Shown here: one piece after another, positions 1-9,001 of the stretch
How positions within the stretch are numbered: the first letter of the stretch is position 1
Layout of the letters: the number at the start of each line of letters is the position of its first letter
Assembly (NCBI RefSeq): GCF_013155125.1
Contig: NZ_CP053564.1
Coordinates: 1,557,501 to 1,621,500, forward strand
From: Pseudonocardia broussonetiae
Lineage (GTDB): Bacteria; Actinomycetota; Actinomycetes; Mycobacteriales; Pseudonocardiaceae
DNA length: 64,000 bases
Direction: 5' to 3'
Program-made: the position numbers and the translations under genes
Notes under the pieces: generated by a model
What the model was told of the DNA's origin: nothing
What the model saw: the letters and a program-made list of their open reading frames with translations, nothing else
Database searches by the model: none

Positions 1-917
1 GACAGGTCGGCCTTGATCAGCATCCGCCACACCGTCGGCGGTGCGCAGAACGTGTTCACCCCGGCCCGGCGGATCTGCCCCAGCAGCGAGGCCGGGTCGA
101 ACCGGGAGTAGTTGAAGGCGAAGATCGTCGCCTCGGCGATCCACGGGGCGAAGAAGCAGGACCACGCGTGCTTGGCCCACCCCGGCGAGGAGATGTTCAG
201 GTGCACGTCGCCGGGCTTCGCCGCGACCCAGAAGGACGTGGCCAGGTGGCCGACCGGGTAGGAGACCTGCGTGTGCTCGACCAGCTTGGGCAGGTTCGTC
301 GTGCCCGAGGTGAAGTACAGGAGCAGCGGGTCCGACGGCGCGGTCCCCGGGTGCGGGGTGGGCGGGACGTCCGCGGCGTAGGCGTCGCGGAAGGAGACCG
401 TCCCCGCCGGCGCCTCCCCGACGACGAACCGCGTGTACGTGCCGTCGACGGTGTCGAACTTGGCCGCGTCGGCCGCGGTGACGACGACGTGGCGCGCCCG
501 GCCACGGCCGATCCGGTCGGTCAGCTCGGCCGGGCCGAGCGCGGTGGTCGTCGGCAGGATCACGGCACCGAGCTTCATCACCGCGAGCATCGTGTCCCAC
601 AGCTCGACCTGGTTGTCCAGCATCAGCAGCACCCGGTCGCCGCGCGCCACGCCGTTCGCCGCCAGGTGGGCGGCGACCTGGTCGGACCGCGTCGCCATCT
701 CGTCGAAGGAGTACCGGGCCTCCGACCCGTCCTCCTCGACGATCCACAGCGCGGTCCGGTCCACCCCGCGGGCGATCTCGTCGAACCAGTCGACCGCCCA
801 GTTGAACCGGTCGCCGAAGTCCGGCCAGGCGAACTCCGCGACCGCCTTGCCGTAGTCGCGGGAGAGGTCCTGCAGGAGGTCACGGGCCGCGCGGTAGGTG
901 TCGGTGCTGCTGGACAT
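1..917 (-). CDS. AMP-forming acyl-CoA synthetase, 3' part outside the window
   Basis: The reverse strand reads open from an ATG at 917 to the window edge, giving about 305 residues of an acetyl/acyl-CoA synthetase-type enzyme. Such enzymes activate a carboxylic acid with ATP and then form the CoA thioester in the cytosol. The adenylation P-loop appears as YFTSGTTNLPK at about residue 210, followed by an HTQVSYPVGHL stretch typical of acyl-CoA synthetases. The C-terminal half, with the catalytic lysine, lies beyond position 1. The gene is divergent from a LuxR-type regulator with a 177-bp gap, so that regulator may control it. The substrate cannot be read. Lying near a nitrile-to-acid operon, it could activate the acid released there (inference). 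Confidence 0.8.
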   Translation of the reverse strand, partial: MSSSTDTYRAARDLLQDLSRDYGKAVAEFAWPDFGDRFNWAVDWFDEIARGVDRTALWIVEEDGSEARYSFDEMATRSDQVAAHLAANGVARGDRVLLMLDNQVELWDTMLAVMKLGAVILPTTTALGPAELTDRIGRGRARHVVVTAADAAKFDTVDGTYTRFVVGEAPAGTVSFRDAYAADVPPTPHPGTAPSDPLLLYFTSGTTNLPKLVEHTQVSYPVGHLATSFWVAAKPGDVHLNISSPGWAKHAWSCFFAPWIAEATIFAFNYSRFDPASLLGQIRRAGVNTFCAPPTVWRMLIKADL

Positions 918-1094
918 CTCGTACTCCTGGAAGGCATGGGTCGGGACCAGCAGGGTCTCGCCGCGCCACCGGCCGCGGCTACCCCCGCGCGGAGGTAGAG
1001 GAGACGGCGCGATTGCGCACCGCGGGCACCGCCGACGACAATCCCGCCACCGACCTCCCACCACCGCACTCCGCCCCCGACCTCGAGGAGGGAC

Positions 1095-1916
1095 GTGGAC
1101 GACGACACCTCCCCGACGCCGACCGCCGCCCGCCTCGTCGGACTGCGACTGCGCCAGCTGCAACGGGCCACCGGGCTGCCCGCGGTCTTCGGGGGCGCCA
1201 CCGCCCCCCGGCGCAGCGGCCGGGAGCTGCACATCACGCACGTCCGGGGCACCATCGGCACCTCGCTGCTCGACCTCCGGGTGGGGCCGGGCCGCGGGTT
1301 GGGCGGGTCCGTGCTCGCCTCCGGCGCCCTGCGCACGGTGCCCGACTACGCCTCGACCCGGTCCATCACCCACGACTTCGACGAGATCGTCGTCGCGCAG
1401 GAGCGGATCAGCTCGATCTTCGCGCTGCCCGTCACGGTCGCCGGTGTGGTCCGCGCGATCATCTACGGCGCGGTGCGGGGCCCGCACCGGATCGGCGACG
1501 CCGTCCTGGAGCGCGCGGCGGCGTTCGGGACGGCGCTGGAGCAGGAGCTGGCCGGCGTCCTGACGCGGCCCGCCACCCCGGTCCTCCCGCACTCCCGCGC
1601 GGCGGTCGCGGAGCTCGCCGAGCTGGCGAGGACGACCGGTGACGCCGCGACGCGCCGCCGGCTCGACCAGCTCATCGCCGGTCTGCGGGACGTCGTGGGC
1701 GGGGCGGCGCCGACCGCGGGGCAGCCGGGCCTCGCTCCCCGGGAGGTCGAGGTCCTCCGGCTCGTGGCCGTCGGGATGACCAACGGTGAGGTGGCCGGGG
1801 AGCTGGGGCTGAGCGTCGAGACGGTGCGCGCCTACCTCCGCAGCGCGACCCGCCGGCTCGGCGTGCACAACCGGACCGCGGCGGTTCACGTCGCTCGCGT
1901 GCTCGGCCTGCTCTGA
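1095..1916 (+). CDS. LuxR-family regulator with an N-terminal GAF-like sensor
   Basis: This 273-residue protein starts at GTG 1095. The C-terminal 65 residues are a LuxR helix-turn-helix: LAPREVEVLRLVAVG, then TNGEVAGELGLSVETVRAYL and RRLGVHNRTAAV. Residues of about 15-165 look like a GAF-type sensor, as in IclR/GAF-LuxR regulators of catabolic operons. There is no phosphoacceptor receiver domain, so it is probably a ligand-responsive regulator rather than a two-component one. It diverges from the acyl-CoA synthetase gene. Its 3' end overlaps the convergent membrane-protein gene by 31 bp. The ligand and regulon are unknown. Confidence 0.75.
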   Translation: MDDDTSPTPTAARLVGLRLRQLQRATGLPAVFGGATAPRRSGRELHITHVRGTIGTSLLDLRVGPGRGLGGSVLASGALRTVPDYASTRSITHDFDEIVVAQERISSIFALPVTVAGVVRAIIYGAVRGPHRIGDAVLERAAAFGTALEQELAGVLTRPATPVLPHSRAAVAELAELARTTGDAATRRRLDQLIAGLRDVVGGAAPTAGQPGLAPREVEVLRLVAVGMTNGEVAGELGLSVETVRAYLRSATRRLGVHNRTAAVHVARVLGLL

Positions 1917-3094
1917 CCCCGTCGGACCGAGGGCCGCGGTGCCGTGTCGTCCGCGATCTCCGGCAGCCCGTAGGAGCCGAGGAACAGCACGTACCAGAGC
2001 ATCCACAGCACGGCCCAGTCGACGAAGCCGAGCGCGTCGCCGTACAGGGTGCCGCCGGCGTTCGGCTCGTGGAGCACGTGCTGGGCCAGGACGAAGTAGT
2101 AGAGCAGGTAGGTCAGTGCGGCGAGGACGAACGTGGTGATGACGCGCACGGCGATGTTGACGGCCGGTGAGTGCCGGGTGGGGCGGTTCCCGAAGACGTT
2201 CGCCCAGGCGATCATCCAGAAGGCCCAGCAGACGCCGATCTCGGCGGCGTGGAGGGTCACCGCGTCGCCGAGGGCCGTCACGTTGTCCGGCCCCATGAGC
2301 AGCCTCGCGACGGCGAGCAGCAGGAAGTACAGCACCGTTCCGAGGGCGGCGTTGCCCACCAGTGCCGCCGCCGCAACCGCCGCAGGGCGGCCGGCGAAGC
2401 TCCACGGCCGGTTCTCCGCGAGGAGGCCGGTGAGCACTGCCGCGACCACGAGCGAGTAGAACCACCCGATCACCGTGGGGATGCTCATCAGCGACCCGCC
2501 CGGCTCCGCCCAGACGGCGAGGTTCGGAAGGATCAGCACGAGGTAGACGGCCATGGTGGGCACCAGCACGAGGGTGAGCTCGCCCAGCCCGGTCCAGGGC
2601 TGCCGTGAGCCCTGTGACCAGGGCCAGTGGCCGGCGTTGACGGCGGACAGGACGTAGAAGAAGAACCCGAAGAGCACGAACAGGTTGCCGGTGGTGAAGC
2701 CGGCGCCGCCCTCGCGGGTGGCCGCGAAGCTGGGATCCACCGCGCCCCACCCGTAGGCGAGCAGGACCGTGACGGCCGCGCCGATGACGATCGTCAGGCC
2801 GATCCCCACGAGCCCCCGCCAGGGCTGGTCGAGCGAGGCCGGGCCGAGCCACTGGAAGGTGAACCCGACCCACACGGTGGCGATCACGGTCCAGAACAGC
2901 AGCGCTGTGTAGGGCTGCGGGTACGCGCCGAGGGCGCTCCACTGCGGGTCGACCAGCAGCCACCAGGAGACCAGGGAGAGCACGAGGACCACCGCGAGGT
3001 TGGCGAGTCCGAAGGCCCACCACGGCAGTGTCCGGCGGACGGGACCGGGCCCGTCCTCGTCGCGCAGATCCAGGTGGTCGTCGGCGAGTGTCAT
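1886..3094 (-). CDS. Polytopic membrane protein of unknown function in the nitrile hydratase locus
   Basis: The product has about 402 residues. The ATG at 3094 is chosen because GAGGAG lies just upstream (CCAGAGGAGCTGAC-ATG). It has a short charged N-terminus and then roughly ten hydrophobic segments (for example LANLAVVLVLSLVSWWLLV and VLYFLLLAVARLLMG), so it is an integral membrane protein. I do not recognise the family. It lacks the HxxxxDH signature of NhlF-type cobalt importers, which are common in cobalt nitrile hydratase clusters, so a cobalt role is not supported. It is the last gene in the leftward direction of the nitrile hydratase-amidase operon, 99 bp after the preceding gene. Substrate or product transport is possible but unproven. 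Confidence 0.6.
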   Translation of the reverse strand: MTLADDHLDLRDEDGPGPVRRTLPWWAFGLANLAVVLVLSLVSWWLLVDPQWSALGAYPQPYTALLFWTVIATVWVGFTFQWLGPASLDQPWRGLVGIGLTIVIGAAVTVLLAYGWGAVDPSFAATREGGAGFTTGNLFVLFGFFFYVLSAVNAGHWPWSQGSRQPWTGLGELTLVLVPTMAVYLVLILPNLAVWAEPGGSLMSIPTVIGWFYSLVVAAVLTGLLAENRPWSFAGRPAAVAAAALVGNAALGTVLYFLLLAVARLLMGPDNVTALGDAVTLHAAEIGVCWAFWMIAWANVFGNRPTRHSPAVNIAVRVITTFVLAALTYLLYYFVLAQHVLHEPNAGGTLYGDALGFVDWAVLWMLWYVLFLGSYGLPEIADDTAPRPSVRRGQSRPSTRAT

Positions 3095-3193
3095 GTCAGC
3101 TCCTCTGGAAGGCGCCCCTGCGGGCACGCGGCTTCGCACCGGCCACCAGGAGCGGTGGCGGTGGTGGTGGATCGGCGGAGCGGCGGGAGCCGC

Positions 3194-3928
3194 TCAGTGC
3201 GTCGCTCGGGCGAGGGCCCAGAGCCAGGCCGTGTAGATGCTGCTGCGGATCGGGAGCCGTGCGGCGATGCGGTCGAGCTCGACGCCGACCCGCTCGCCGA
3301 GCTCCGGGCGGTCCTCGACACCGGCGAGGACCAACGCCACCGTCCGGAGCTCCCAGGGCTGGTCGATGGCGCGTTCGTCGAGCCGGTAGCCGGGGAACCG
3401 TTGGGCCCAGGGCGGTCCGGTCGCCGTCGGATCGTCACGACCGGGCACGGACGGAGTGCCGACGCCTCGCATCGCCGCCCGGCTGACGAGAGCGGCCAGG
3501 TCGAAGAGCCCCCGGTCCGCGCTGCGCTCCGGCCGCACCGGCACCACCAGGTGGTGGACCGTGGTCGTGTCGGACCAGAACCGGAGGTGCGTCTCCGGTC
3601 CACGGTCCACATCGTGCGGGCCGTACCGGCTGGGTGGGATCCCGAGGACCCGCCAACCGGTGCAGGTCCCCGCGGTGGGCACCACCGTGTTGCGCACCGC
3701 CGTGGAGTCGTGCAGCAGTCGCCAGCGCCGCCCGCACGGGCACCGGCGCAGCCCCGGGGCGTGCACGGCTGCGGGATCGGGGCGGTCCCACAGCCGCGCG
3801 ACGGCCTGCGCCCCGTGCCTGGGTCCGACCTCGTCGGCGTGCAGGTCGCTCCACCGGTCGATCGACCGAGCGGTGGTCAGGCCGCCGGCGAGCATCCGGT
3901 CCTCCAGCCGCTGCACCGTGGTGTCCAT
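3194..3928 (-). CDS. Degenerate nitrile hydratase alpha-like domain fused to an activator-like domain
   Basis: This 244-residue protein starts at ATG 3928. Its N-terminal ~150 residues follow the nitrile hydratase alpha subunit encoded at 6023-6649: EVGPRHGAQAVARLW matches [15 protein letters not shown], and the region around WRVLGIPPSRYG matches [12 protein letters not shown]. At the metal site the active subunit has CTLCSC, whereas this protein has PTAGTC. Two of the three claw cysteines are therefore missing and no metal centre is expected. The C-terminal ~80 residues (DQPWELRTVALVLAG) follow the activator protein encoded at 5591-6019 (DHAWEIRAFSMTLAL). It is thus a fusion of two paralogous parts. 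It lies just downstream of the amidase in the same operon. A chaperone, assembly or regulatory role is a guess. Confidence 0.6.
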   Translation of the reverse strand: MDTTVQRLEDRMLAGGLTTARSIDRWSDLHADEVGPRHGAQAVARLWDRPDPAAVHAPGLRRCPCGRRWRLLHDSTAVRNTVVPTAGTCTGWRVLGIPPSRYGPHDVDRGPETHLRFWSDTTTVHHLVVPVRPERSADRGLFDLAALVSRAAMRGVGTPSVPGRDDPTATGPPWAQRFPGYRLDERAIDQPWELRTVALVLAGVEDRPELGERVGVELDRIAARLPIRSSIYTAWLWALARATH

Positions 3929-3945
3929 CGCCGACGCACCCCCGC

Positions 3946-5370
3946 TCAGCCCGGAGCCACGAGCGGCGGCACCCGGGTGTGGAAGTCGGTCCCGGACTGG
4001 AACGCCGCGCCGATCCGGAGCAGCGTGGCCTCCGCGAACGGTCTGCCGATCAGCTGCACGCCGATCGGCAGTCCTGCGTCGTCGAACCCGCAGGGCACGC
4101 TGATCGCGGGCAGTCCGGTCAGTGAGGGCAGCCCGGTGAACTGCATGATCGCCGAGAGCATGTCCTCCGGTGCGCCCTCGATGATCTCGACCATCACCTC
4201 GCCGAGCGGGGTCGCGGTGAACGGCAGTGTCGGGCACACCAGCACGTCGGCCCGGGACAGCGCGGCGAGCGTCTGGCGGCGCAGCAGTGCCCGGTAGCGC
4301 TGGGCCTGCAGGTACTGGGTGGCCAGCAGGAGCTCGCCGGCCTCGAGCAGCAGCCGCACGTCGTCGCCGTAGTCCTCGGGCCGCTCGCGCAGCCAGCGCT
4401 GGTGGTAGGTGCTCGGTTCGGCGGCCTCCACGGTGAGCTGTGCGGAGATGTTGCCCTCGATGTCGGCGATCGACACCTCGGTGGTCCGGGCGCCGAGGTC
4501 GGTCAGCGTCTCCAGCGCGATGCGGAGAGCCTTCTCCACCCCGGGCTGCACGTGGTGCAGCGAGTACCCCTCGATGATCCCGATCCGCAGGCCGTCCACG
4601 CCGAGGGCCAGGTCCCGCGAGTAGTCCTCCGCCGAGCGGTCCGCGGATCCTGCATCGTCCGCGTCGTGTCCCGCGAGCGCGGTGAGGACCACGGCGCAAT
4701 CGGCTGCGGTCCGCGCCATCGGGCCGACGGTGTCCATGCTCCAGGCGAGTGGCACGACGCCGGTGTTGGGGACGCGGCCGATGGTCGGGCGGAGACCGGT
4801 GATGCCGTTGAGCGCCGACGGCAGCCGGATGGAACCCCCGGTGTCGGTGCCCAGCGCGGCGAAGCACGAGCGGGTCGCCACTGCCACACCGGAGCCGCCG
4901 CTGGAACCACCCGGCATGCGCGTGGTGTCCCAGGGGTTGGTCACAGAGCCGTAGTGGGGGTTCGCCGACGTCCCGCCCCAGGCGAACTCGTGCATGTTGG
5001 TCTTGCCCACCAGGATCGCTCCGGCGGCACGCAGGCGCTTGACGACGGTGGCGTCGGCGGCGGGCCGGTGGTCGGCGAGGATCTTCGCGCCCGCGGTGCT
5101 GGGCCGGTCGCGGACGTCGATGTTGTCCTTGAGCGCCACCGGAACCCCGTGCAGCGGGCCCAGGCGGTGCCCCGCGGCGATCATGGTCTCGCTGGCCCTG
5201 GCGACGGCCAGCGCGTCGTCGGCGAGCACGGAGATGTAGGCGTTGGTCTCGTCGATCAGCTCGATCCGGCGCAGTGCGGCCTCCACCAGCTCGACCGGGG
5301 AGACCTGCCGGTCCGCCACCAGTGCTGCGGTGGCGGTGAGGGACCGGTCCAGCATGTCGTCGTCGCTCAT
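3946..5370 (-). CDS. Amidase-signature amidohydrolase
   Basis: This 474-residue amidase-signature enzyme hydrolyses amides to acid and ammonia in the cytosol. The Ser-cisSer-Lys triad region is clear: the catalytic lysine is in VALKDNIDV near residue 84, the glycine/serine-rich loop is MPGGSSGGSGVAVA near 155, and GTDTGGSIRLP is near 178. It starts at ATG 5370, overlapping the stop of the small gene upstream by 4 bp (ATGA), so the two are translationally coupled. With the nitrile hydratase encoded upstream it would complete the nitrile-amide-acid route. The adjacent AtzG-like gene suggests an AtzE-type two-subunit arrangement. Confidence 0.9.
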   Translation of the reverse strand: MSDDDMLDRSLTATAALVADRQVSPVELVEAALRRIELIDETNAYISVLADDALAVARASETMIAAGHRLGPLHGVPVALKDNIDVRDRPSTAGAKILADHRPAADATVVKRLRAAGAILVGKTNMHEFAWGGTSANPHYGSVTNPWDTTRMPGGSSGGSGVAVATRSCFAALGTDTGGSIRLPSALNGITGLRPTIGRVPNTGVVPLAWSMDTVGPMARTAADCAVVLTALAGHDADDAGSADRSAEDYSRDLALGVDGLRIGIIEGYSLHHVQPGVEKALRIALETLTDLGARTTEVSIADIEGNISAQLTVEAAEPSTYHQRWLRERPEDYGDDVRLLLEAGELLLATQYLQAQRYRALLRRQTLAALSRADVLVCPTLPFTATPLGEVMVEIIEGAPEDMLSAIMQFTGLPSLTGLPAISVPCGFDDAGLPIGVQLIGRPFAEATLLRIGAAFQSGTDFHTRVPPLVAPG

Positions 5371-5594
5371 CCGCCCGCCTCCTGCGCTTCGGCCCCCTGG
5401 GTGAACGTCACGGCGGGGGCGAGCCCGCGCAGGTCCTCGGCCTGCATCCGGGTGTTCAGGGCGTGCGCCGCCGGGAGCCAGGAGGCGAGCAGTGCCGCGA
5501 CCTCGGTGGCCCGCTGCGGGGTGAGCGGCAGGTCGGCGAGGACCGCGGCGGCGTGCACCGCGTCCGGTGTGATCGCCTCGCCGGCCGGGCTCAT
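5367..5594 (-). CDS. AtzG-like small subunit (DUF4089 type)
   Basis: A 75-residue protein from ATG 5594. It has a short leader, then a helical GatC-like segment (LADLPLTPQRATEVAALLASW) and ends near EDLRGLAPAV. AtzG proteins partner amidase-signature enzymes such as AtzE, much as GatC partners GatA. It overlaps both neighbours by 4 bp: its start overlaps the stop of the activator gene and its stop overlaps the amidase start. That placement is the main support for a subunit role. Family assignment rests on length, helical pattern and context. Confidence 0.7.
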   Translation of the reverse strand: MSPAGEAITPDAVHAAAVLADLPLTPQRATEVAALLASWLPAAHALNTRMQAEDLRGLAPAVTFTQGAEAQEAGG

Positions 5595-6019
5595 CGGCCA
5601 CCTCCCCCGACGACCGCGACCGGCTCGCGCACGGCGTGGTGGTGGTTCGCGTTCGCCGGCTTCGCGAGGACCTCCTCGGTGCGGCGGTCGAGCTCTGCCT
5701 GCGACAGCCACCCCTTGGTCCTCGCGAGCTCCTCCAGCGCCGCCGTCCAGCGCTCGTAGTAGCTCCACTGCGCCAGGTCGGACTGCTCGGACTCCCAGCG
5801 GCGGATCGCATCGATGAGCTCCTGCTGGAAGTCCGACCAGTCGAAGCCGAGCCGTTCGTGCAGGGCGAGGGTCATGCTGAACGCGCGGATCTCCCAGGCG
5901 TGGTCGAAGGCGACATCGCCGGACCGCCGTGGGATGCGCTCCCCGAACGGGAGCACGTCGACCAGGGAGTCGACACGGGGCTTCGTGTCCGGGGAGGGGC
6001 GCTCGTTGATCCGTTCCAC
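5591..6019 (-). CDS. Nitrile hydratase activator/accessory protein
   Basis: A 142-residue protein from GTG 6019, 3 bp after the alpha-subunit stop. It resembles the N-terminal half of the beta subunit (FDHAWEIRAFSMTLALHER, later YYERWTAALEELARTKGW), which is characteristic of the P14K/NhlE-type activators. These form a complex with the alpha subunit and help insert cobalt and oxidise the claw cysteines, often by whole-subunit swapping. The order beta-alpha-activator is the usual one for cobalt nitrile hydratases. The C-terminus is histidine-rich (ANHHHAVREP), which might bind metal. Confidence 0.85.
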   Translation of the reverse strand: MERINERPSPDTKPRVDSLVDVLPFGERIPRRSGDVAFDHAWEIRAFSMTLALHERLGFDWSDFQQELIDAIRRWESEQSDLAQWSYYERWTAALEELARTKGWLSQAELDRRTEEVLAKPANANHHHAVREPVAVVGGGGR

Positions 6020-6022
6020 GGT

Positions 6023-6649
6023 TCAGGCCTTCGCGGGGTCGGGGCGGAGCGCCTCGGTCACACCGATCATGCAGTCGCGCGTGACCAGCTCGGCGAGCTG
6101 CTCCTCGGTGAACCCGTCCGTGCCCGCCGGACGCTGGGGCAGCACCCAGTAACGCAGTTCGGCGCTGGAGTCCCACACCCGCACCTCGACGCTGTCGGGC
6201 AGCCGGAGTCCGAACTCCGCCAGGACCCCGCGGGGATCGCGGACCGTGCGGGACCGGTAGGCGGGGTACTTGTACCAGTTGGGCGGCAGGCCGAGGACCG
6301 GCCACGGGTAGCACGAGCACAGCGTGCAGACCACGACGTTGTGGACCGCGTCGGTGTTCTCCAGGACGATCATCTCCTCGCCCTGCATCCCGCTGACGCC
6401 GACCTCCTTGCACGCCTGCGTCCCGTCGGCGAGCAGGCGCTGCTTGAACTCCGGGTCGGTCCAGGCACGGGCGACGATCTTCGCGCCGAGCTGCGGGCCG
6501 ACCTCCTTCTCGTAGACCGAGGACATGTAGTCGATGGCGTCGGTGCCGATCAGGCCCTTCTCGACCAGGATCGCCTCCATCGCCTTGACCCGGGCGGCGA
6601 TGCGCTCGTCCTCGGTGGTGGCTGCCGTGGTGTCGTGCTCGACGGACAT
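6023..6649 (-). CDS. nthA: Nitrile hydratase alpha subunit, cobalt type
   Basis: This 208-residue subunit hydrates nitriles to amides as an alpha2beta2 or higher complex with the beta subunit. The metal-binding claw [11 protein letters not shown] lies at about residues 110-120. The threonine in CTLCSC is the form associated with cobalt enzymes (iron enzymes usually have CSLCSC). Other family landmarks are [25 protein letters not shown] and [11 protein letters not shown]. The start is ATG 6649. The gene lies 54 bp after the beta gene and is followed by the activator gene. Confidence 0.95.
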   Translation of the reverse strand: MSVEHDTTAATTEDERIAARVKAMEAILVEKGLIGTDAIDYMSSVYEKEVGPQLGAKIVARAWTDPEFKQRLLADGTQACKEVGVSGMQGEEMIVLENTDAVHNVVVCTLCSCYPWPVLGLPPNWYKYPAYRSRTVRDPRGVLAEFGLRLPDSVEVRVWDSSAELRYWVLPQRPAGTDGFTEEQLAELVTRDCMIGVTEALRPDPAKA

Positions 6650-6703
6650 GAGGAACCTTCAATCGCTTCGTTCGGACAACTGGACGGGACGTGCTCCGAC
6701 GCG

Positions 6704-7384
6704 TCAGACGCGGACGAGGTAGGGCTCCCACAGGTCGATGTGGATCACTGCGTTGGCGGCGCCGGGTTCGTCACCCCAGAGCTCGGTCGCGTCGAACCTG
6801 ACCGTGTAGAGGTGGTGGGGGTCCTCGCCGAGACCGAGCGCGTTGCTGTCCGGGTACACGTAGGCGCCGTGCGCGGCCACGATGTCGCCGACCCGACCAC
6901 GGACGTATCCCGCACGACGGGTGTGCGTGGTCGACACCTCCGGACGGACCCGGACCTGGTCACCGACATCGAACACCGGTGCGGCCTCCACCTCACGGCG
7001 GTAGTCGTCGCCGCTCGGGATGAGCTGGCGCAGGGTCTCGACCATCTCCGGCTTGGCGGCCTTCGGCGCCGCCTCCTCCGGGTGCTCGAGGTAGTGCTGC
7101 GTGCGGCGTTCCAGGTCCTCGGGGTCGAAGATCCCCGCCTCGACGCCGTGGCGGATCATCGAGTGCATCCAGTGCTCGTAGTACGTCGAGCTGAGGTACT
7201 CCGCCGGCGGGATCTGCTCCATCCCCGCACGGAACTGGTCGAGGTTGAAGGCGCCGGCCATGGCCATGGCCGGGAACATCACCAGGACCGAGCGTTCCCA
7301 GTCGGCGTGGAAGACGGGCTCGTCGGCCTCGGGCCTGATCGCGCCGAGGCCGTGACGGCCTCCGAGATCGTGCACACCATCCAT
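6704..7384 (-). CDS. nthB: Nitrile hydratase beta subunit
   Basis: A subunit of about 226 residues with the classic N-terminus MDGVHDLGG. The ATG at 7384 is chosen because it gives this conserved start; a GTG three codons upstream is also open. Landmarks are the YYEHWMHSMIRHGVEAG helix, then the SH3-like C-terminal domain with FDVGDQVRVR, HTRRAGYVRGRVGDI and VIHIDLWEPYL. It is the first gene of the leftward operon beta-alpha-activator-AtzG-amidase. A 19-bp motif shared with the arsR promoter lies 55-73 bp upstream of its start. Confidence 0.95.
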   Translation of the reverse strand: MDGVHDLGGRHGLGAIRPEADEPVFHADWERSVLVMFPAMAMAGAFNLDQFRAGMEQIPPAEYLSSTYYEHWMHSMIRHGVEAGIFDPEDLERRTQHYLEHPEEAAPKAAKPEMVETLRQLIPSGDDYRREVEAAPVFDVGDQVRVRPEVSTTHTRRAGYVRGRVGDIVAAHGAYVYPDSNALGLGEDPHHLYTVRFDATELWGDEPGAANAVIHIDLWEPYLVRV

Positions 7385-7438
7385 GTCGCGCACCTTTCGT
7401 GCTCTGTGGTGCGCGTGACACTAGCGAGCTTACTTCTA

Positions 7439-7457
7439 CATGTCGATATCTATCGAC
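7439..7457. promoter_or_regulatory. Candidate ArsR operator upstream of the nitrile hydratase operon
   Basis: The reverse strand reads GTCGATAGATATCGACATG. It contains the inverted repeat TCGATA-N2-TATCGA and matches 14 of 19 positions of a sequence found upstream of the nearby arsR gene (9368-9386). Its place 55-73 bp before nthB would suit a repressor site. The match is seen directly; the binding protein is inferred. Confidence 0.5.
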
Positions 7458-7513
7458 CTATTAACGGTCGTGTGACGCCGGTAGCGGCGCGGCGCAGCGG
7501 CCGCGCACACCCA

Positions 7514-8958
7514 TCACCGGCCCGCTTCGTCGAAGACCTGCAGCTCACCGGCGCGGACCTCGGCGAGGTACAGCCGGGGAGCTACCAGGTCTCTGGCACC
7601 GATGGCCGTGCCGCCGCTGCCGGCCCGGTGCCCGAGCAGCGCCCGGCCCTGCAGCCGAGCACTGTCGTCGGGACTGCGGCGCACCGCCTGGGCGTACTGG
7701 AGTATCGCCTCGTACACCGTCTCCGAGAGCGTGGAGATCGGCGGGGCCACCTCCCGTTGGCCGCCCGGTACCGCGACAGAAGATCGGGGTTGCCCGCCGC
7801 CGGGCCGTCCTGGAAGTAGCCGAGAGCGGTCCAGATCCCTTCGGCCGCGGTGGCCCCGATGTGCTCGCAGGTCGGCTCGTCCATCGCCAGGGACAGCGAG
7901 CTCACCGAGGATCGCAGGCCCGCAGCGGCGCACTGCCTCTGGAACTCGACCTCGTCGGAGCCGATCAGGGACGACAGGACGATGTCGGCGCCGGAGAGCT
8001 GGATGCGCTCGATGAGCGGAGCGAAGTCCGTGGTGCCCAGCGGGGTGAACGCCTCGGCGATCACCCGCCCCGCCGCCCTCGGCACCGCCGCCCGGGCGGC
8101 GCGGTGCGCACCGTAGGACCAGCTGTACTGCTCGCCGACGAGGAACCAGCCACGTCCACCCGTGGCCCTCATGAGCCGTCCGGCCATCGCCTCGATCTGC
8201 GTGGCCGGCTGCTCCCCGAACCGGACGACCGACTCCTCGTCGTCGCTCCCCCGCTCGTTCATCACCGCGTGCACCAGGAGGACGCCGGCGTTGCGGACCG
8301 AGTCGCTGATGGCCGCGAAGCTGATCGACGTGGTGCAGGCGAAGATCGCCCGGCAGCCCGCGCGCACCAGCCTCTGCGCCTCGCCGGCAGCCACCGTGTG
8401 GTCGGTCTCGTCGTCGGCGACGAGGATCTCGAGGCGCCGGCCGTCCAGCCCGCCGGAGTCGTTGACCTCCTCGACCGCGAGCTCGGCCAGGTACTCGGTG
8501 GCCATCGAGTAGATCGCGGCCGGGCCCGACTTGCTCGTGATCACGCCGATCCTCACCGCATCCGGCCGCACCGGCGGCACCGGGAGCGCGCCGCCGCCGT
8601 GACGCACGAGCCACTCGACGCCGGCGCCCGAGACGTCCGCACGCACGCGGACCCTCGTCCGTCGCGCTCCGAGCCGGTCCAGAGTGACCTTGAGGCGCCC
8701 GCGCCACGGCTGGACGTGTTCGATGACGAACATCTCGTTCGGCCGAACCGCCGTCAGCCGTCCCAGCAGCTCGACGTCGAACCGACGTCCGCTGTGGCCG
8801 CCGACCGGCAGCGACAACCTCACCGCTGAGCCGACGACCATGGACTCGCAGCGCGCGTCGAACAGCCAGCTCCCGGCTTCCGGCCTGCCGAACAGGCCGA
8901 AGACCTCGGCGGGAGACAGCTCCACGTGGGATTCGGCCGTCAGCGCTGTGCTGGTCAC
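7514..8958 (-). pseudogene. SRPBCC domain fused to an amide-receptor-like (AmiC/Peripla_BP) domain, apparent frameshift
   Basis: From GTG 8958 the frame encodes an SRPBCC/AHSA1-like domain (SPAEVFGLFGRPEAGSWLF; MFVIEHVQPWRGRLKVTL), residues of about 1-125. A type I periplasmic-binding fold follows (RIGVITSKSGPAAIYSM; ELAVEEVNDSGGLDGRRL; LVGEQYSWSYGAH; TDFAPLIERIQLSGADIVL), related to AmiC and urea/amide receptors. No signal peptide is present, so it should be cytosolic, like AmiC. Near 7750-7765 the homologous text leaves this frame (RYRAANGR) and continues in another (EVAPPISTLSETVYEAIL) to a stop at 7514. A one-base error or true mutation is implied. It sits beside arsR and the nitrile hydratase operon and is a likely inducer sensor. 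Confidence 0.65.
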
Positions 8959-9001
8959 GAGTGGGCGGCTCTCATCGTGAACGTCCCCGCGAGGAAGCTG
9001 A

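Noticed and set aside
5636..7819. Long plus-strand open frame opposite the nitrile hydratase genes
   Set aside because: Both hydratase subunits and the activator are certain on the minus strand. The plus frame is a low-information shadow.
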